Assembly (NCBI GenBank): GCA_001604005.1
Contig: LVAM01000010.1
Span: 209,079-273,078 of the forward strand
DNA: 64,000 nucleotides
Source of the DNA: Clostridiales bacterium Firm_07
GTDB taxonomy: Bacteria > Bacillota > Clostridia > Oscillospirales > CAG-272
Direction of reading: 5' to 3'
Shown in pieces: positions 29,949 through 39,281 of the stretch. A program made the position numbers and the translations under genes. Position 1 is the first letter of the stretch. Every line of letters begins with the position of its first letter. The notes below the pieces were generated by a model, which was not told where the DNA came from, made no database searches, and saw only the letters and a list, made by a program, of their open reading frames with translations.

Positions 29949-30566
29949 TTCTTCCGACACGCGGCGAAAAGCATCGACCAAATGAGTCGGATACCCGAAA
30001 TGTGCAAGCGTTCGGGCGATCGCCGCGGCGTCTTTTCCGCTTCTTTGCAGTTTTCCGATCAGGTGACAGCAGCGCGTCGTTTCCTCTTCCCGCGCAAGCC
30101 GCTCGCGCGCGGCGGCAAGTGCCTCTTTGTCGTATCCCTTTTGCGTAAGATCCGCCAAAATACGGCGATTTCCCCACAATTTTTGGAGATCGCGTTCCGC
30201 CGTGCGCACGGCGCCTTCATTTTCCCGCAACAGTCCCTGCGCGCGCAGAAACGCCGACGCCTCGGCGGCGGTTTTCGGCGAGATGCCCCGCGCGCGAAGT
30301 TTTTCGGCAAGATGCCGCTCCGAGGAGCCGCACGAGCCAAGCGACCGCAATCCCGATTCGACCGCCTTTGTCAGTTCCGCTTCTTTTCGCAAGAAAGCAA
30401 ACTGCTCCGCCGTCAGCGCGCCGGGCACGGGCAAACGCGAAAGGCGCGCCGTCAGCACGCAAAAACTTTCGCGCCCTTCCGCGCTCTCCACGTCAAGGAA
30501 AACCCGCGCGCCGCTTGCGGCGGCGCGCACGGCGACGATCGTCGCCCCTTCTTTACAGATTGTCAT
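29943..30566 (-). CDS. recX: Regulatory protein RecX
   Basis: [33 protein letters not shown]...; overlaps the recA 3' end. Confidence 0.85.
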   Translation of the reverse strand: MTICKEGATIVAVRAAASGARVFLDVESAEGRESFCVLTARLSRLPVPGALTAEQFAFLRKEAELTKAVESGLRSLGSCGSSERHLAEKLRARGISPKTAAEASAFLRAQGLLRENEGAVRTAERDLQKLWGNRRILADLTQKGYDKEALAAARERLAREEETTRCCHLIGKLQRSGKDAAAIARTLAHFGYPTHLVDAFRRVSEEK

Positions 30567-31674
30567 CGTCGGTTTTCAGAGTTTCCAGTTCAAACGCGTC
30601 TTCCTCGTCATCCACGTCGAACGTGTCTTCTTTTGCTTCCGCTTTGCCGGCAAGTTCACGGATCTTTGCCTCGATCTCGGCAAAGAGCGCGGCGTCATTT
30701 TCAAGAAGTTTGCGCACGTTGTCTTTGCCCTGTCCCAATCGCTCGCCGTTGTAAGAAAACCACGAGCCGCTCTTTTGAATCACGTCGAGTGAAAGCCCGA
30801 TATCCACCAGTTCCCCGGCGCGGGAAATGCCTTTTCCGTACAAAATATCAAACTCCGCCACGCGGAAAGGAGGCGCGACCTTGTTTTTGACGATCTTACA
30901 CTTGACGTGGTTGCCGTATATATCGTTTCCGTTTTTCAGTTGTTCGGTCTTGCGCACGTCGATACGCACCGAGGCGTAAAATTTGAGCGCGCGTCCACCC
31001 GTGGTGGTTTCGGGGTTACCGTACATCACGCCAACCTTTTCGCGCAATTGGTTGATGAAAATGACCACGGCGTTGCTCTTGGAGATCACGGCGGAAAGTT
31101 TGCGCATCGCCTGGGACATCAGCCGCGCCTGCACGCCGACCTGCGATTGTCCCATATCGCCCTCGATCTCCTGGCGCGGCACCAATGCCGCCACCGAGTC
31201 GATCACCACGACGTCCACCGCGCCGGAGCGCACCAGCGCCTCGGTGATATCCAGCGCGTCTTCTCCGCAATCGGGCTGAGATACGAGCAGATCGTTGATA
31301 TCCACGCCCAGCGCCTTTGCGTACACGGGATCGAGCGCGTGCTCGGCGTCGATAAACGCCGCCTGCCCGCCCGCTTTCTGCACTTCCGCCACGATGTGCA
31401 GCGCCACCGTGGTTTTGCCCGAAGATTCCGGGCCGAATATCTCAATAATCCTGCCCCGCGGCACGCCGCCGATCCCCAGCGCCATATCCAGCGAGATCGA
31501 ACCGGTATGCACCGCCTGCACTTCCATATGTGTATTCTCTCCCAGTTTCATCACAGTCCCCGCGCCGTAATCGCGCTCCAACTGTTTGATGGCGGTGGCA
31601 AGCGCGCGTTTGCGCTCCTCCGCGTCGGCTCCGGCAAGGGAAGTCGTTGCTTTTTTGGCAGTCGTCGTTTTCAT
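30553..31674 (-). CDS. recA: Recombinase RecA
   Basis: [50 protein letters not shown]...; [46 protein letters not shown]. Confidence 0.99.
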   Translation of the reverse strand: MKTTTAKKATTSLAGADAEERKRALATAIKQLERDYGAGTVMKLGENTHMEVQAVHTGSISLDMALGIGGVPRGRIIEIFGPESSGKTTVALHIVAEVQKAGGQAAFIDAEHALDPVYAKALGVDINDLLVSQPDCGEDALDITEALVRSGAVDVVVIDSVAALVPRQEIEGDMGQSQVGVQARLMSQAMRKLSAVISKSNAVVIFINQLREKVGVMYGNPETTTGGRALKFYASVRIDVRKTEQLKNGNDIYGNHVKCKIVKNKVAPPFRVAEFDILYGKGISRAGELVDIGLSLDVIQKSGSWFSYNGERLGQGKDNVRKLLENDAALFAEIEAKIRELAGKAEAKEDTFDVDDEEDAFELETLKTDDDNL

Positions 31675-31709
31675 ATGTGTTTCCTTTCTTCTGCTTCTTT
31701 GATGGTATC

Positions 31710-31738
31710 ATTATACCAGAGCACGCGGTGTTTGTCAA
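31710..31738 (-). promoter_or_regulatory. recA promoter
   Basis: Minus strand TTGACA-N17-TATAAT. Confidence 0.8.
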
Positions 31739-31959
31739 GTCTTTTTTTGATCATTTTTTCCGAAAACGGAAAAATTTTTGTATTATTTTCGATTTTTCAC
31801 ATAAGCAATACTTTCAAAATGCCGTTTTTGAAGAAGTACGGCGCTTCGTGCGCGCGCACGCGCGCCGATATATTTTGGAATGAAACGCGCAAATCCCCTT
31901 GCATTCTCGGCAAAAATATGATACAGTATAAAGGATTTGAAAACGCAAAGGAAAAGACA

Positions 31960-33567
31960 ATGAACGAACAAACGAAAAAAGAGATCGAACGGCGGCGCAC
32001 GTTCGCCATCATCTCCCACCCCGACGCCGGCAAAACCACGCTGACCGAAAAACTGCTGCTTTACGGCGGCGCGATACAATCCGCGGGGTCGGTCAAAGGA
32101 AAACAAAGCGACCGCCACGCCGTTTCGGACTGGATGGAACTGGAAAAGCAGCGCGGCATTTCGGTTACCTCGTCGGTGATGCAATTTGAATACAACGGCT
32201 ATTGTATCAATATTCTCGACACGCCGGGACACCAAGACTTCTCGGAGGATACCTATCGCACGCTGATGGCGGCGGACAGTGCCGTGATGGTGATCGACGC
32301 GGCGAAAGGCATCGAGCCGCAAACCCGCAAACTTTTCCGCGTGTGCGCCAAACGCGGTATCCCGATCTTTACCTTCATCAACAAACTCGACCACGAAGCG
32401 CGCGATCCTTTCGATCTCCTTGACGAGCTGGAACGCGAGTTCGGCATCGGCACCTATCCGATGAACTGGCCGATCAGCTGCGGCGTCACCTTCAAGGGCG
32501 TTTACGATCGCCGCGAGCGCGCCATTCACACCTTTGATAATTTTCACGGCGGAAGAGGCAAAATCGCCGCGATCTCCTGCGACCTCTCCGACACCGAAAA
32601 ACTGGACGCCCTGATCGGCGAGAATTTGCGGCGGGAGCTTTGCGAGCAGGTGGAACTCCTTGACGGCGCAAGTTTTGATTTCGACCTTGACGCCATCGCG
32701 CACGGCAAACTCTCTCCCGTCTATTTCGGCTCGGCGCTCAACAATTTCGGCGTGGAGGATTTTCTCGCCGGATTTCTTGAAATGACCGCCGCGCCCCTTG
32801 CGCGGGAGAGCGCGGACGGCACGACGATTTCGCCTTTCGACGACGCGTTTTCGGCGTTCGTCTTCAAGATCCAAGCCAATATGAACAAAGCGCACCGCGA
32901 CCGCATTGCCTTTATGCGCATCTGCTCCGGCAAATTCGAGCGCGGCGCGGAGTATTATCATATACAGGGCAAACGCCCCGTGAAACTCTCCCGCCCCCAG
33001 CAGATGATGGCGCAAGAACGCGCCGGCATCGACGAGGCGTTTGCGGGCGATATCATCGGTGTTTTCGATCCCGGCGTCTTCTCGATCGGCGACACGGTGT
33101 GCGCTAAAGAGAAAAAAGTCGCTTTTGCGGGCATTCCCACCTTTGCGCCCGAGCATTTCGCCATGATCGAGCAGATCGACTCGATGAAACGCAAACAGTT
33201 TGCAAAAGGTATGGAACAGATCGCCAAAGAGGGCGCCATACGCATCTTTTTCGAGCCGGACGGCGGCTTTGAGCGCGTTGTGGTGGGCGTGATCGGCGTC
33301 CTGCAATACGACGTACTGAAATTCCGAATGAAGAGCGAATACGGCGTGGAGTATCTCCACCGCGAACTCCCCTTTCAATATATCCAACGCATAGCCGACG
33401 ACGCGGTGCAGATTTCCAAACTGGATCTCACCTCGGACACCCGCGCGGTGCGGGACGTGATGGGGCACACGTATCTCCTGTTTACAGGACAGTGGAGCAT
33501 CCGATGGGCGCAAGAACACAACCCCTCTCTCGTGCTGCTCGATTTCGACCGGAGCGGCAACGATTGA
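31960..33567 (+). CDS. prfC: Peptide chain release factor 3
   Basis: MNEQTKKEIERRRTFAIISHPDAGKTTLTEKLLLYGGAIQSAGSVKGK...HAVSDWMELEKQRGISVTSSVMQFEY; ORF extends upstream but the start is set by this conserved N-terminus. Confidence 0.96.
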   Translation: MNEQTKKEIERRRTFAIISHPDAGKTTLTEKLLLYGGAIQSAGSVKGKQSDRHAVSDWMELEKQRGISVTSSVMQFEYNGYCINILDTPGHQDFSEDTYRTLMAADSAVMVIDAAKGIEPQTRKLFRVCAKRGIPIFTFINKLDHEARDPFDLLDELEREFGIGTYPMNWPISCGVTFKGVYDRRERAIHTFDNFHGGRGKIAAISCDLSDTEKLDALIGENLRRELCEQVELLDGASFDFDLDAIAHGKLSPVYFGSALNNFGVEDFLAGFLEMTAAPLARESADGTTISPFDDAFSAFVFKIQANMNKAHRDRIAFMRICSGKFERGAEYYHIQGKRPVKLSRPQQMMAQERAGIDEAFAGDIIGVFDPGVFSIGDTVCAKEKKVAFAGIPTFAPEHFAMIEQIDSMKRKQFAKGMEQIAKEGAIRIFFEPDGGFERVVVGVIGVLQYDVLKFRMKSEYGVEYLHRELPFQYIQRIADDAVQISKLDLTSDTRAVRDVMGHTYLLFTGQWSIRWAQEHNPSLVLLDFDRSGND

Positions 33568-33592
33568 CAAAACAGCCGTTTTGTGCTATACT
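33564..33592 (+). promoter_or_regulatory. Promoter for WG-repeat gene
   Basis: TTGACA-N17-TATACT with GTGC before the -10. Confidence 0.75.
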
Positions 33593-33637
33593 GGCGGCGA
33601 AGATCAAACACGCGTAGCGTGAGAAAGGAGCATCCCG

Positions 33638-34921
33638 ATGAACGTTTCTCCCAAAATTCCGCAAAACGTCGCAAAGACCGAACCCGAAAAGAAAACAAGC
33701 GGCAAACATATCAAGTGGATGTTTCTTGTACCGCTGCTCATCTTGCTCGGTATGGTCGCGGGCGTTATTCTGGTCGTCAAATCCGGCTTTTGGGTGCGGA
33801 AAGAAAAAGACGAACTCTTTACCAAAGGTCTTTTGCCGGTCTCGGTATACAATGAAGACGGCACCGAGAGCAAATGGGGCTATACCGACGAAAAAGGCAA
33901 TATGGTGATCGAACCGCAGTTCGACGCCGCCGACCGTTTTGCCGACAACGGGCTTGCCGCCGTTTGCATCCGTGACAAATGGGGCTATATCAACACGCGC
34001 GGCGAGCGCGTGGTCGATTTTATCTTTGACGGCGCCAAAACTTTCGGCAGCGGCGCGCTTGCGCCCGTCAAAAGCGGCGCTGTTTGGGGCTATATCGACG
34101 AGAGCGGCGTCAACGTCATTCCGCCCCGCTTTGACGCGGCGCATCCCTTCGCCGCCAACGGGCTTGCGTTGGTACAATCGGCGCAAAAATACGGATTTAT
34201 CGACAAAAAAGGCACCGCCGTGATCCCGACGCGCTACGATGACGCGCAGGGGTTCGGCAAAAACAATTACGCCATCGTCCAACTGGACGGTAAATGGGGT
34301 ATGATCGACCAGCACGGCGAAGATATCGTCACCCCGCAATACGATCTTTTCTTCTCCTTCTCCGGCAACAATCTGGCGCTTGTCAAAAAAGACGGGTTCT
34401 TCGGATATATCGACAGAGAGGGCAAAGTCGCCATCGAACTGCAATATACCGCCGCAACGCCTTTTGACGACAGCGCGCTCGCCGTCGTACGGGATGCCGA
34501 AGGGGAATATCACTATATCACCGGCGCCGGAAAAGACGCGTTTGAGCCCACGTTCGACGATGCGCGTCCTTTCGGAAAAAGCAGTTTTGCGCCGGTCTTT
34601 GACGCCCAAACCGGGCTTTGGGGCTATATCCGCCGCAACGGCGACTATGAGATCGAGCCGAAATTTCTTGAAGCGCAATCCTTCTCCGCGGGGCTCGCGC
34701 TCGTCAAGGACGCGCAAGGCTATTTCTTCATCGACCGCCACGGAAAGAGCGTTTTCCGCTGTCCCGCGGGATATACCGCCACTTCCTTCTCGGAGGACGG
34801 CTATGCCATTCTCTATTCGCCGGAGGGCGTCGCGCACATCGTGGACAAACAGGGCGAGCCGATCTCCGACGCCAAGTTCTCGGCAAAATCCTTTTCGGCT
34901 CTTCGCCCCGCCGACGATTGA
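33638..34921 (+). CDS. Membrane-anchored WG-repeat protein
   Basis: N-terminal TM then repeated 'KWGYIN..G..V..P.FD.A..F..GLA.V' units. Confidence 0.9.
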   Translation: MNVSPKIPQNVAKTEPEKKTSGKHIKWMFLVPLLILLGMVAGVILVVKSGFWVRKEKDELFTKGLLPVSVYNEDGTESKWGYTDEKGNMVIEPQFDAADRFADNGLAAVCIRDKWGYINTRGERVVDFIFDGAKTFGSGALAPVKSGAVWGYIDESGVNVIPPRFDAAHPFAANGLALVQSAQKYGFIDKKGTAVIPTRYDDAQGFGKNNYAIVQLDGKWGMIDQHGEDIVTPQYDLFFSFSGNNLALVKKDGFFGYIDREGKVAIELQYTAATPFDDSALAVVRDAEGEYHYITGAGKDAFEPTFDDARPFGKSSFAPVFDAQTGLWGYIRRNGDYEIEPKFLEAQSFSAGLALVKDAQGYFFIDRHGKSVFRCPAGYTATSFSEDGYAILYSPEGVAHIVDKQGEPISDAKFSAKSFSALRPADD

Positions 34922-34929
34922 CGATCAGA

Positions 34930-34975
34930 TAAAAAGAAGCCGCGTTGCTGTCGCAACGCGGCGTTTTTTATTTGG
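34930..34975. terminator. Bidirectional terminator between WG-repeat gene and glnN
   Basis: AAAAAGAAGCCGCGTTGCTGTCGCAACGCGGCGTTTTTTA. Confidence 0.75.
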
Positions 34976-34977
34976 AA

Positions 34978-37068
34978 TCAAAGGCGAAAGAGCAGATCGC
35001 CGTACGTGGCAAGCGGCCAGGCGTAGGATGCCGTCATCGTTTCCATTTTGTCCACCGAGGCGCGCAGTTTCGACATCAGCGGCAAAACCTTCTCCGCAAA
35101 CGCGGCGGCCTGTTCGCATACGTCTTTTTCGGCAAGCGCGGCATCGGTGGCGGCTTTCAGTTCTTCAAGCGCACGATATGCCTTACCGGTCTCGGTCGTC
35201 AGCGAGCGCAAAATCTCCTCTTCCGGCATCGTGTCGCCGTCATCGAGAACGTTTTTTATGCTCTCGATATTGCGCGCGAGATCCTTTTCATAGGAAAATA
35301 CCGCCGGCAAAATATCGCGGGACGCCATCTCGATCATCGTACCCGCTTCGATATGCACGATCTTGGCATAATGCTCAAAGAGGATCTCCTGACGCGACAG
35401 GATCTCGGTGCGGCTCATCACGCCTTGGCGCTCGAAGAGCGCGATATTCTTTTCCGCCGTAAACGTCCGATATGCCTCCACGGAGTTTTTCAGATTGGAA
35501 AGCCCGCGGCGTTTCGCTTCTTTTTCCCAGTCCGCGGCATACCCGTTGCCGTTGAAGACGATCCGTCGGTGCGCCGCAAAGGTTTCTTTAATGATCGCTT
35601 TGAGCGTGGCGTCGAAATCCTCCGCCTTTTCCAAACGATCGGAAAAATCGGCAAACACGTCGGCAACCGCCGTGTTGAGCACGACGTTGGGGAACGAAAC
35701 GTTCTGCGAGGAGCCGACCATACGGAACTCAAACTTATTGCCGGTGAAAGCAAAGGGAGAGGTACGGTTGCGGTCGGTGGTGTCTTTTGTAAACACCGGC
35801 ACCGAGGGAATGCCGAAATTCATTTTGGACGCGGCGCACCCTTGATACGTCTTCTCGTTGATGATCGCGTCGATCACCTCTTCCAGATCCTCGCCCGTAA
35901 AGACCGAAATAACGGCGGGCGGCGCTTCAAGACCGCCGAGTCGGCGGTCGTTGCCGGCGTGCGCCACCGAAAGACGGAGAAGATCCTGATAATCGTCTAC
36001 GGCGCGAAGCACCGCGGCAAGCATCAGCAGGAAAAGTTTGTTTTCCGCCGGCGTTTTGCCGGGTTTTAAGAGGTTTTTGCCCGTGTCTGTGCCGATCGAC
36101 CAGTTGTTATGTTTGCCGGAGCCGTTGACGCCCGCATAGGGCTTTTCGTGCAGCAGGCAAACAAGCCCGTGCCGCTCGGCGATCCGCTTCATATACGACA
36201 TAATGAGTAAGTTCTGATCGATCGAACGGTTGGCGGTGGTATAGATCGGCGCCAGTTCGTGCTGTGCCGGCGCGGTCTCGTTGTGTTTGGTCTTGGCGGG
36301 AATGCCGAGTTTCCAGAGTTCTGTATCGAGTTCCGCCATAAATTCGCCCACGCGCGTGGCAATGGGACCGAAATAATGATCTTCGAGTTCCTGCCCTTTG
36401 GGCGCGGGCGCGCCGAAGAGGGTGCAACCCGCAAAGATAAGGTCTTTGCGGCTGTCGTAGAGTTCTTTATCCACAAGGAAATATTCCTGTTCGATGCCGA
36501 TGGTGGTGGTGATGCGTTTCACTTCTTTGTCGCCGAGCAACCGCATCAACCGCACACCCTCACGGGAGAGGGCGTCCAGCGAGCGCAAAAGCGGCGTCTT
36601 GGTGTCAAGCGCCTCGCCCGTATAGGAACAAAACGCGGTGGGAATATACAGCGTGCCGTCTTTGACGAAAGCGTACGACGCGGGATCCCACGCGGTGTAA
36701 CCGCGCGCCTCAAAGGTGGCGCGAAGACCGCCCGACGGGAAAGACGATGCATCCGGCTCGCCTTTGATCAGTTCCTTGCCCGAAAACTCCATCACGACTT
36801 TGCCGCCCGGAACGGGGTCAATGAACGCCTCGTGTTTCTCGGCGGTGATATCGTTTAAGGGTTGGAACCAGTGCGTGTAGTGCGTGGCGCCCTTTTCGAT
36901 CGCCCACTCCTTCATCGCGTTCGCCACGGTGTCCGCAATGGCGGGATCGATCTCTTTGCCCTCCTCGATGGTGCGGGAGAGCGACTCGAAGACCTCCTGC
37001 GGCAGCCGGCGCCGCATAACTTCTTCATTGAAAACCATACTGCCGAAAAGATCCGGAATGTTTTTCAT
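34978..37068 (-). CDS. glnN: Type III glutamine synthetase
   Basis: IPDLFGSMVFNEEVMRRRLPQEVFESL...GIEQEYFLVDKELY...KHNETAPAQHELAPIYTTANRSIDQN; 697 aa. Confidence 0.95.
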   Translation of the reverse strand: MKNIPDLFGSMVFNEEVMRRRLPQEVFESLSRTIEEGKEIDPAIADTVANAMKEWAIEKGATHYTHWFQPLNDITAEKHEAFIDPVPGGKVVMEFSGKELIKGEPDASSFPSGGLRATFEARGYTAWDPASYAFVKDGTLYIPTAFCSYTGEALDTKTPLLRSLDALSREGVRLMRLLGDKEVKRITTTIGIEQEYFLVDKELYDSRKDLIFAGCTLFGAPAPKGQELEDHYFGPIATRVGEFMAELDTELWKLGIPAKTKHNETAPAQHELAPIYTTANRSIDQNLLIMSYMKRIAERHGLVCLLHEKPYAGVNGSGKHNNWSIGTDTGKNLLKPGKTPAENKLFLLMLAAVLRAVDDYQDLLRLSVAHAGNDRRLGGLEAPPAVISVFTGEDLEEVIDAIINEKTYQGCAASKMNFGIPSVPVFTKDTTDRNRTSPFAFTGNKFEFRMVGSSQNVSFPNVVLNTAVADVFADFSDRLEKAEDFDATLKAIIKETFAAHRRIVFNGNGYAADWEKEAKRRGLSNLKNSVEAYRTFTAEKNIALFERQGVMSRTEILSRQEILFEHYAKIVHIEAGTMIEMASRDILPAVFSYEKDLARNIESIKNVLDDGDTMPEEEILRSLTTETGKAYRALEELKAATDAALAEKDVCEQAAAFAEKVLPLMSKLRASVDKMETMTASYAWPLATYGDLLFRL

Positions 37069-37119
37069 CTTTTGTCCGCCTTTCTTTGTCGCGCGTTTGT
37101 CTCTTACAATATATAATGA

Positions 37120-37148
37120 ATTATACCTTTCAAACGTGCATTTGTCAA
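37120..37148 (-). promoter_or_regulatory. glnN promoter
   Basis: Minus strand TTGACA-N17-TATAAT. Confidence 0.75.
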
Positions 37149-37163
37149 GAGGCAGCAAAAAAG

Positions 37164-37190
37164 ACCCCCATACGGGGATCTTTTTTGACC
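37164..37190 (-). terminator. Terminator of the small membrane protein gene
   Basis: Minus strand AAAGATCCCCGTATGGGGGTCTTTTTT. Confidence 0.7.
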
Positions 37191-37194
37191 GAAA

Positions 37195-37467
37195 TTACTC
37201 GCCGATCGCGCGGAAGATCTGATGTTTGGTGATCATCGACACAAGATCGACGATCCAGATGACGAAACCGATGAAACCGATAAATCTCGCCGCGGGGATG
37301 AAAAAGCCGAACATCGTCAACACGAAAAGCAAACGAACAACGCCCGCCAGGGTGTTCTCTTTGAAGCGCGTAATGCAGCCGCACACAACCGATGTAGGCG
37401 GAATGATCGCAAGAATGAGGCTGACGATCCAGCTAAGACCGAAATAATCTTTTACCTTTTTTGCCAT
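37195..37467 (-). CDS. Small multi-TM protein of unknown function
   Basis: 90 aa, MAKKVKDYFGLSWIVSLILAIIPPTSVVCGCITRF...; clear RBS and its own terminator. Confidence 0.7.
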   Translation of the reverse strand: MAKKVKDYFGLSWIVSLILAIIPPTSVVCGCITRFKENTLAGVVRLLFVLTMFGFFIPAARFIGFIGFVIWIVDLVSMITKHQIFRAIGE

Positions 37468-37569
37468 CGTAAAATCTCCTTTATAATTTGATACTATTAT
37501 TATATCAAGCTCGCACACGTTTGTAAAGCGATTTGCCGAATTTTTCCGAGATCTTTGCGACAAATATCG

Positions 37570-38979
37570 TTATTCTTCGCCCGATTGGTCGTTTTTCTCC
37601 GTATGTTCGCGCTTTTGCCGCGCTTCCGTTGCCACAAGGGCGGAAAGGGCAATGAGTGCCACGGCGTTGGGCAAAACCATCAAATAATTGCAGAAGTCGG
37701 TCAGTTCCCAAACGAGGTCGTTTTGGAAGAGCGAGCCGAGGAAAACAAAGCCGACCGCCAAGATCGTGTAGACGAGAACACCGCGTTTGCCGAAGAGATA
37801 CACGGCGTTGAGTTTGCCGAAAAAGTTCCAACTGAGAATGGTGGAGAACGCGAAGAAGAAGAGACAGATCGCCACAAACGCGTTGCCGAACCCTTCCCCG
37901 AAGAGTTGTCCGAACGCCAGTTGCGCCATATTGGTCTTGCCCACGCCCGCCGCCGAGCCGCCCGCAAGAACGCCGTTGCCCGCATAGAGTGTGGAGATGA
38001 CGACGAGAGCGGTCATCGTCAGCACGATGAAGGTGTCGATGAAAACGCCGATCATCGCCGCCACGCCTTGATCGTGGGGGCGTTTCACGTTTGCCATCGC
38101 GTGTGCGTGGGGCGTGGAGCCCATACCCGCCTCGTTGGAAAAGAGGCCGCGCTTTGCGCCCTGACTGATGGCGATCTTAAATGCCGTGCCGATGCCGCCG
38201 CCGAGTATCGCTTTCGGGTTAAAGGCATAGCGGAAAATAAGACCGAACGTTTCGGGCAGATAGCGGATACGCCAGCAGATGATGACGAGGCCGCCGACGA
38301 GATAGAGGATCGCCATAAGGGGCACGATCTTTTCGGTGACCGAGGCAAGGCGCGAAACGCCGCCGAGACACACCAACGCCGTCAGCGCCGCCACAACGAG
38401 CCCGATGACCCAGGTGGGAATGCCGAAAGCGTGGTTGAAAGTTTCGCCGATCGAGTTGGATTGCACCATCGCCCCCGCAAAGCCGAGCGCGATGATGGCG
38501 GCGACGGCGAAAAATCCGGCAAGAAACTTACCGAAATTGCCGCGAAAAGCGGTGCGAATGTAGTAAACGGGACCGCCCTCGACGGTTCCGTCCTCGCCCT
38601 TGACGCGCGTTTTCTGCGCCAGCACCGCCTCGGAATAAATGGTCGCCATACCGAAGAACGCGATCACCCACATCCAAAAGATGGCGCCGGGACCGCCGAT
38701 GAGAATGGCGCCGCAGGCGCCCACGATGTTGCCCGTGCCGACCTGCGCCGCAATGGCGGTGGCAAGAGCTTGGAAAGAGCTGAGCCCTCCCGATTTCTGT
38801 TTGCCGCCCCGCAATTTTACGTTGCCGAACACGCGGCGCATACCCTCGCCGAAGCAACGCACCTGCACAAAGCGCGTGCGCACACTGTAAAAGATGCCCA
38901 CGCCGATCAGCAGTACGACCAAAATATAGTCGGAAAGATAGGCGTTGAGCGTTTGAACGATTTTCAGTACGGTATCCAT
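37570..38979 (-). CDS. Amino acid (alanine/glycine):cation symporter, AGCS family
   Basis: GLSSFQALATAIAAQVGTGNIVGACGAILIGGPGAIFWMWVIAFFGMATIYSEAVLAQ; preceded by a glycine riboswitch. Confidence 0.93.
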   Translation of the reverse strand: MDTVLKIVQTLNAYLSDYILVVLLIGVGIFYSVRTRFVQVRCFGEGMRRVFGNVKLRGGKQKSGGLSSFQALATAIAAQVGTGNIVGACGAILIGGPGAIFWMWVIAFFGMATIYSEAVLAQKTRVKGEDGTVEGGPVYYIRTAFRGNFGKFLAGFFAVAAIIALGFAGAMVQSNSIGETFNHAFGIPTWVIGLVVAALTALVCLGGVSRLASVTEKIVPLMAILYLVGGLVIICWRIRYLPETFGLIFRYAFNPKAILGGGIGTAFKIAISQGAKRGLFSNEAGMGSTPHAHAMANVKRPHDQGVAAMIGVFIDTFIVLTMTALVVISTLYAGNGVLAGGSAAGVGKTNMAQLAFGQLFGEGFGNAFVAICLFFFAFSTILSWNFFGKLNAVYLFGKRGVLVYTILAVGFVFLGSLFQNDLVWELTDFCNYLMVLPNAVALIALSALVATEARQKREHTEKNDQSGEE

Positions 38980-39058
38980 AGTCCTCTCCTCATAAAAATA
39001 AGACTGCCGCGCGGCAGCCCCGAAAAATCCCGACAGAAAAGCAAACGTTTGTTTTTCT

Positions 39059-39130
39059 GCTCTGTCCTTTGGCCTGAGAGATTCGGCTTGCGCCTTGCAC
39101 CTTCGGCACTCCGTAGAGATTCTCCAGAGC
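39059..39130 (-). ncRNA. Glycine riboswitch (single aptamer)
   Basis: Minus strand GCTCTGGAGAATCTCTACGGAGTGCCGAAGGTGCAAGGCGCAAGCCGAATCTCTCAGGCCAAAGGACAGAGC: P1 (GCTCTG/CAGAGC), core GCCGAAGGTGCAA, and CTCAGG.CAAAGGACAGAG signature. Confidence 0.9.
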
Positions 39131-39176
39131 GTCCTCCGCTTTCGGTCTTCCCGAAAGTTTCCGCGGAAACAAGGTG

Positions 39177-39205
39177 ATTGTAGCACACGAAAAACGCCTT
39201 GTCAA
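39177..39205 (-). promoter_or_regulatory. Promoter for riboswitch-symporter transcript
   Basis: Minus strand TTGACA-N17-TACAAT. Confidence 0.75.
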
Positions 39206-39233
39206 GAGCCTTTTGACATTTTTGTCGAAATCC

Positions 39234-39271
39234 GCGAAAAAGACCGTCGGAAAACCGACGGTCTTTTTCGC
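39234..39271 (-). terminator. Terminator of the YhaO/YhaN-like operon
   Basis: GAAAAAGACCGTCGGAAAACCGACGGTCTTTTTC. Confidence 0.75.
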
Positions 39272-39281
39272 AAAGCGGCAA

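Noticed and set aside
31783-33570. 595-aa minus-strand ORF
   Set aside because: Antisense of prfC.
37555-39177. 540-aa plus-strand ORF
   Set aside because: Antisense of the AGCS symporter and its riboswitch.
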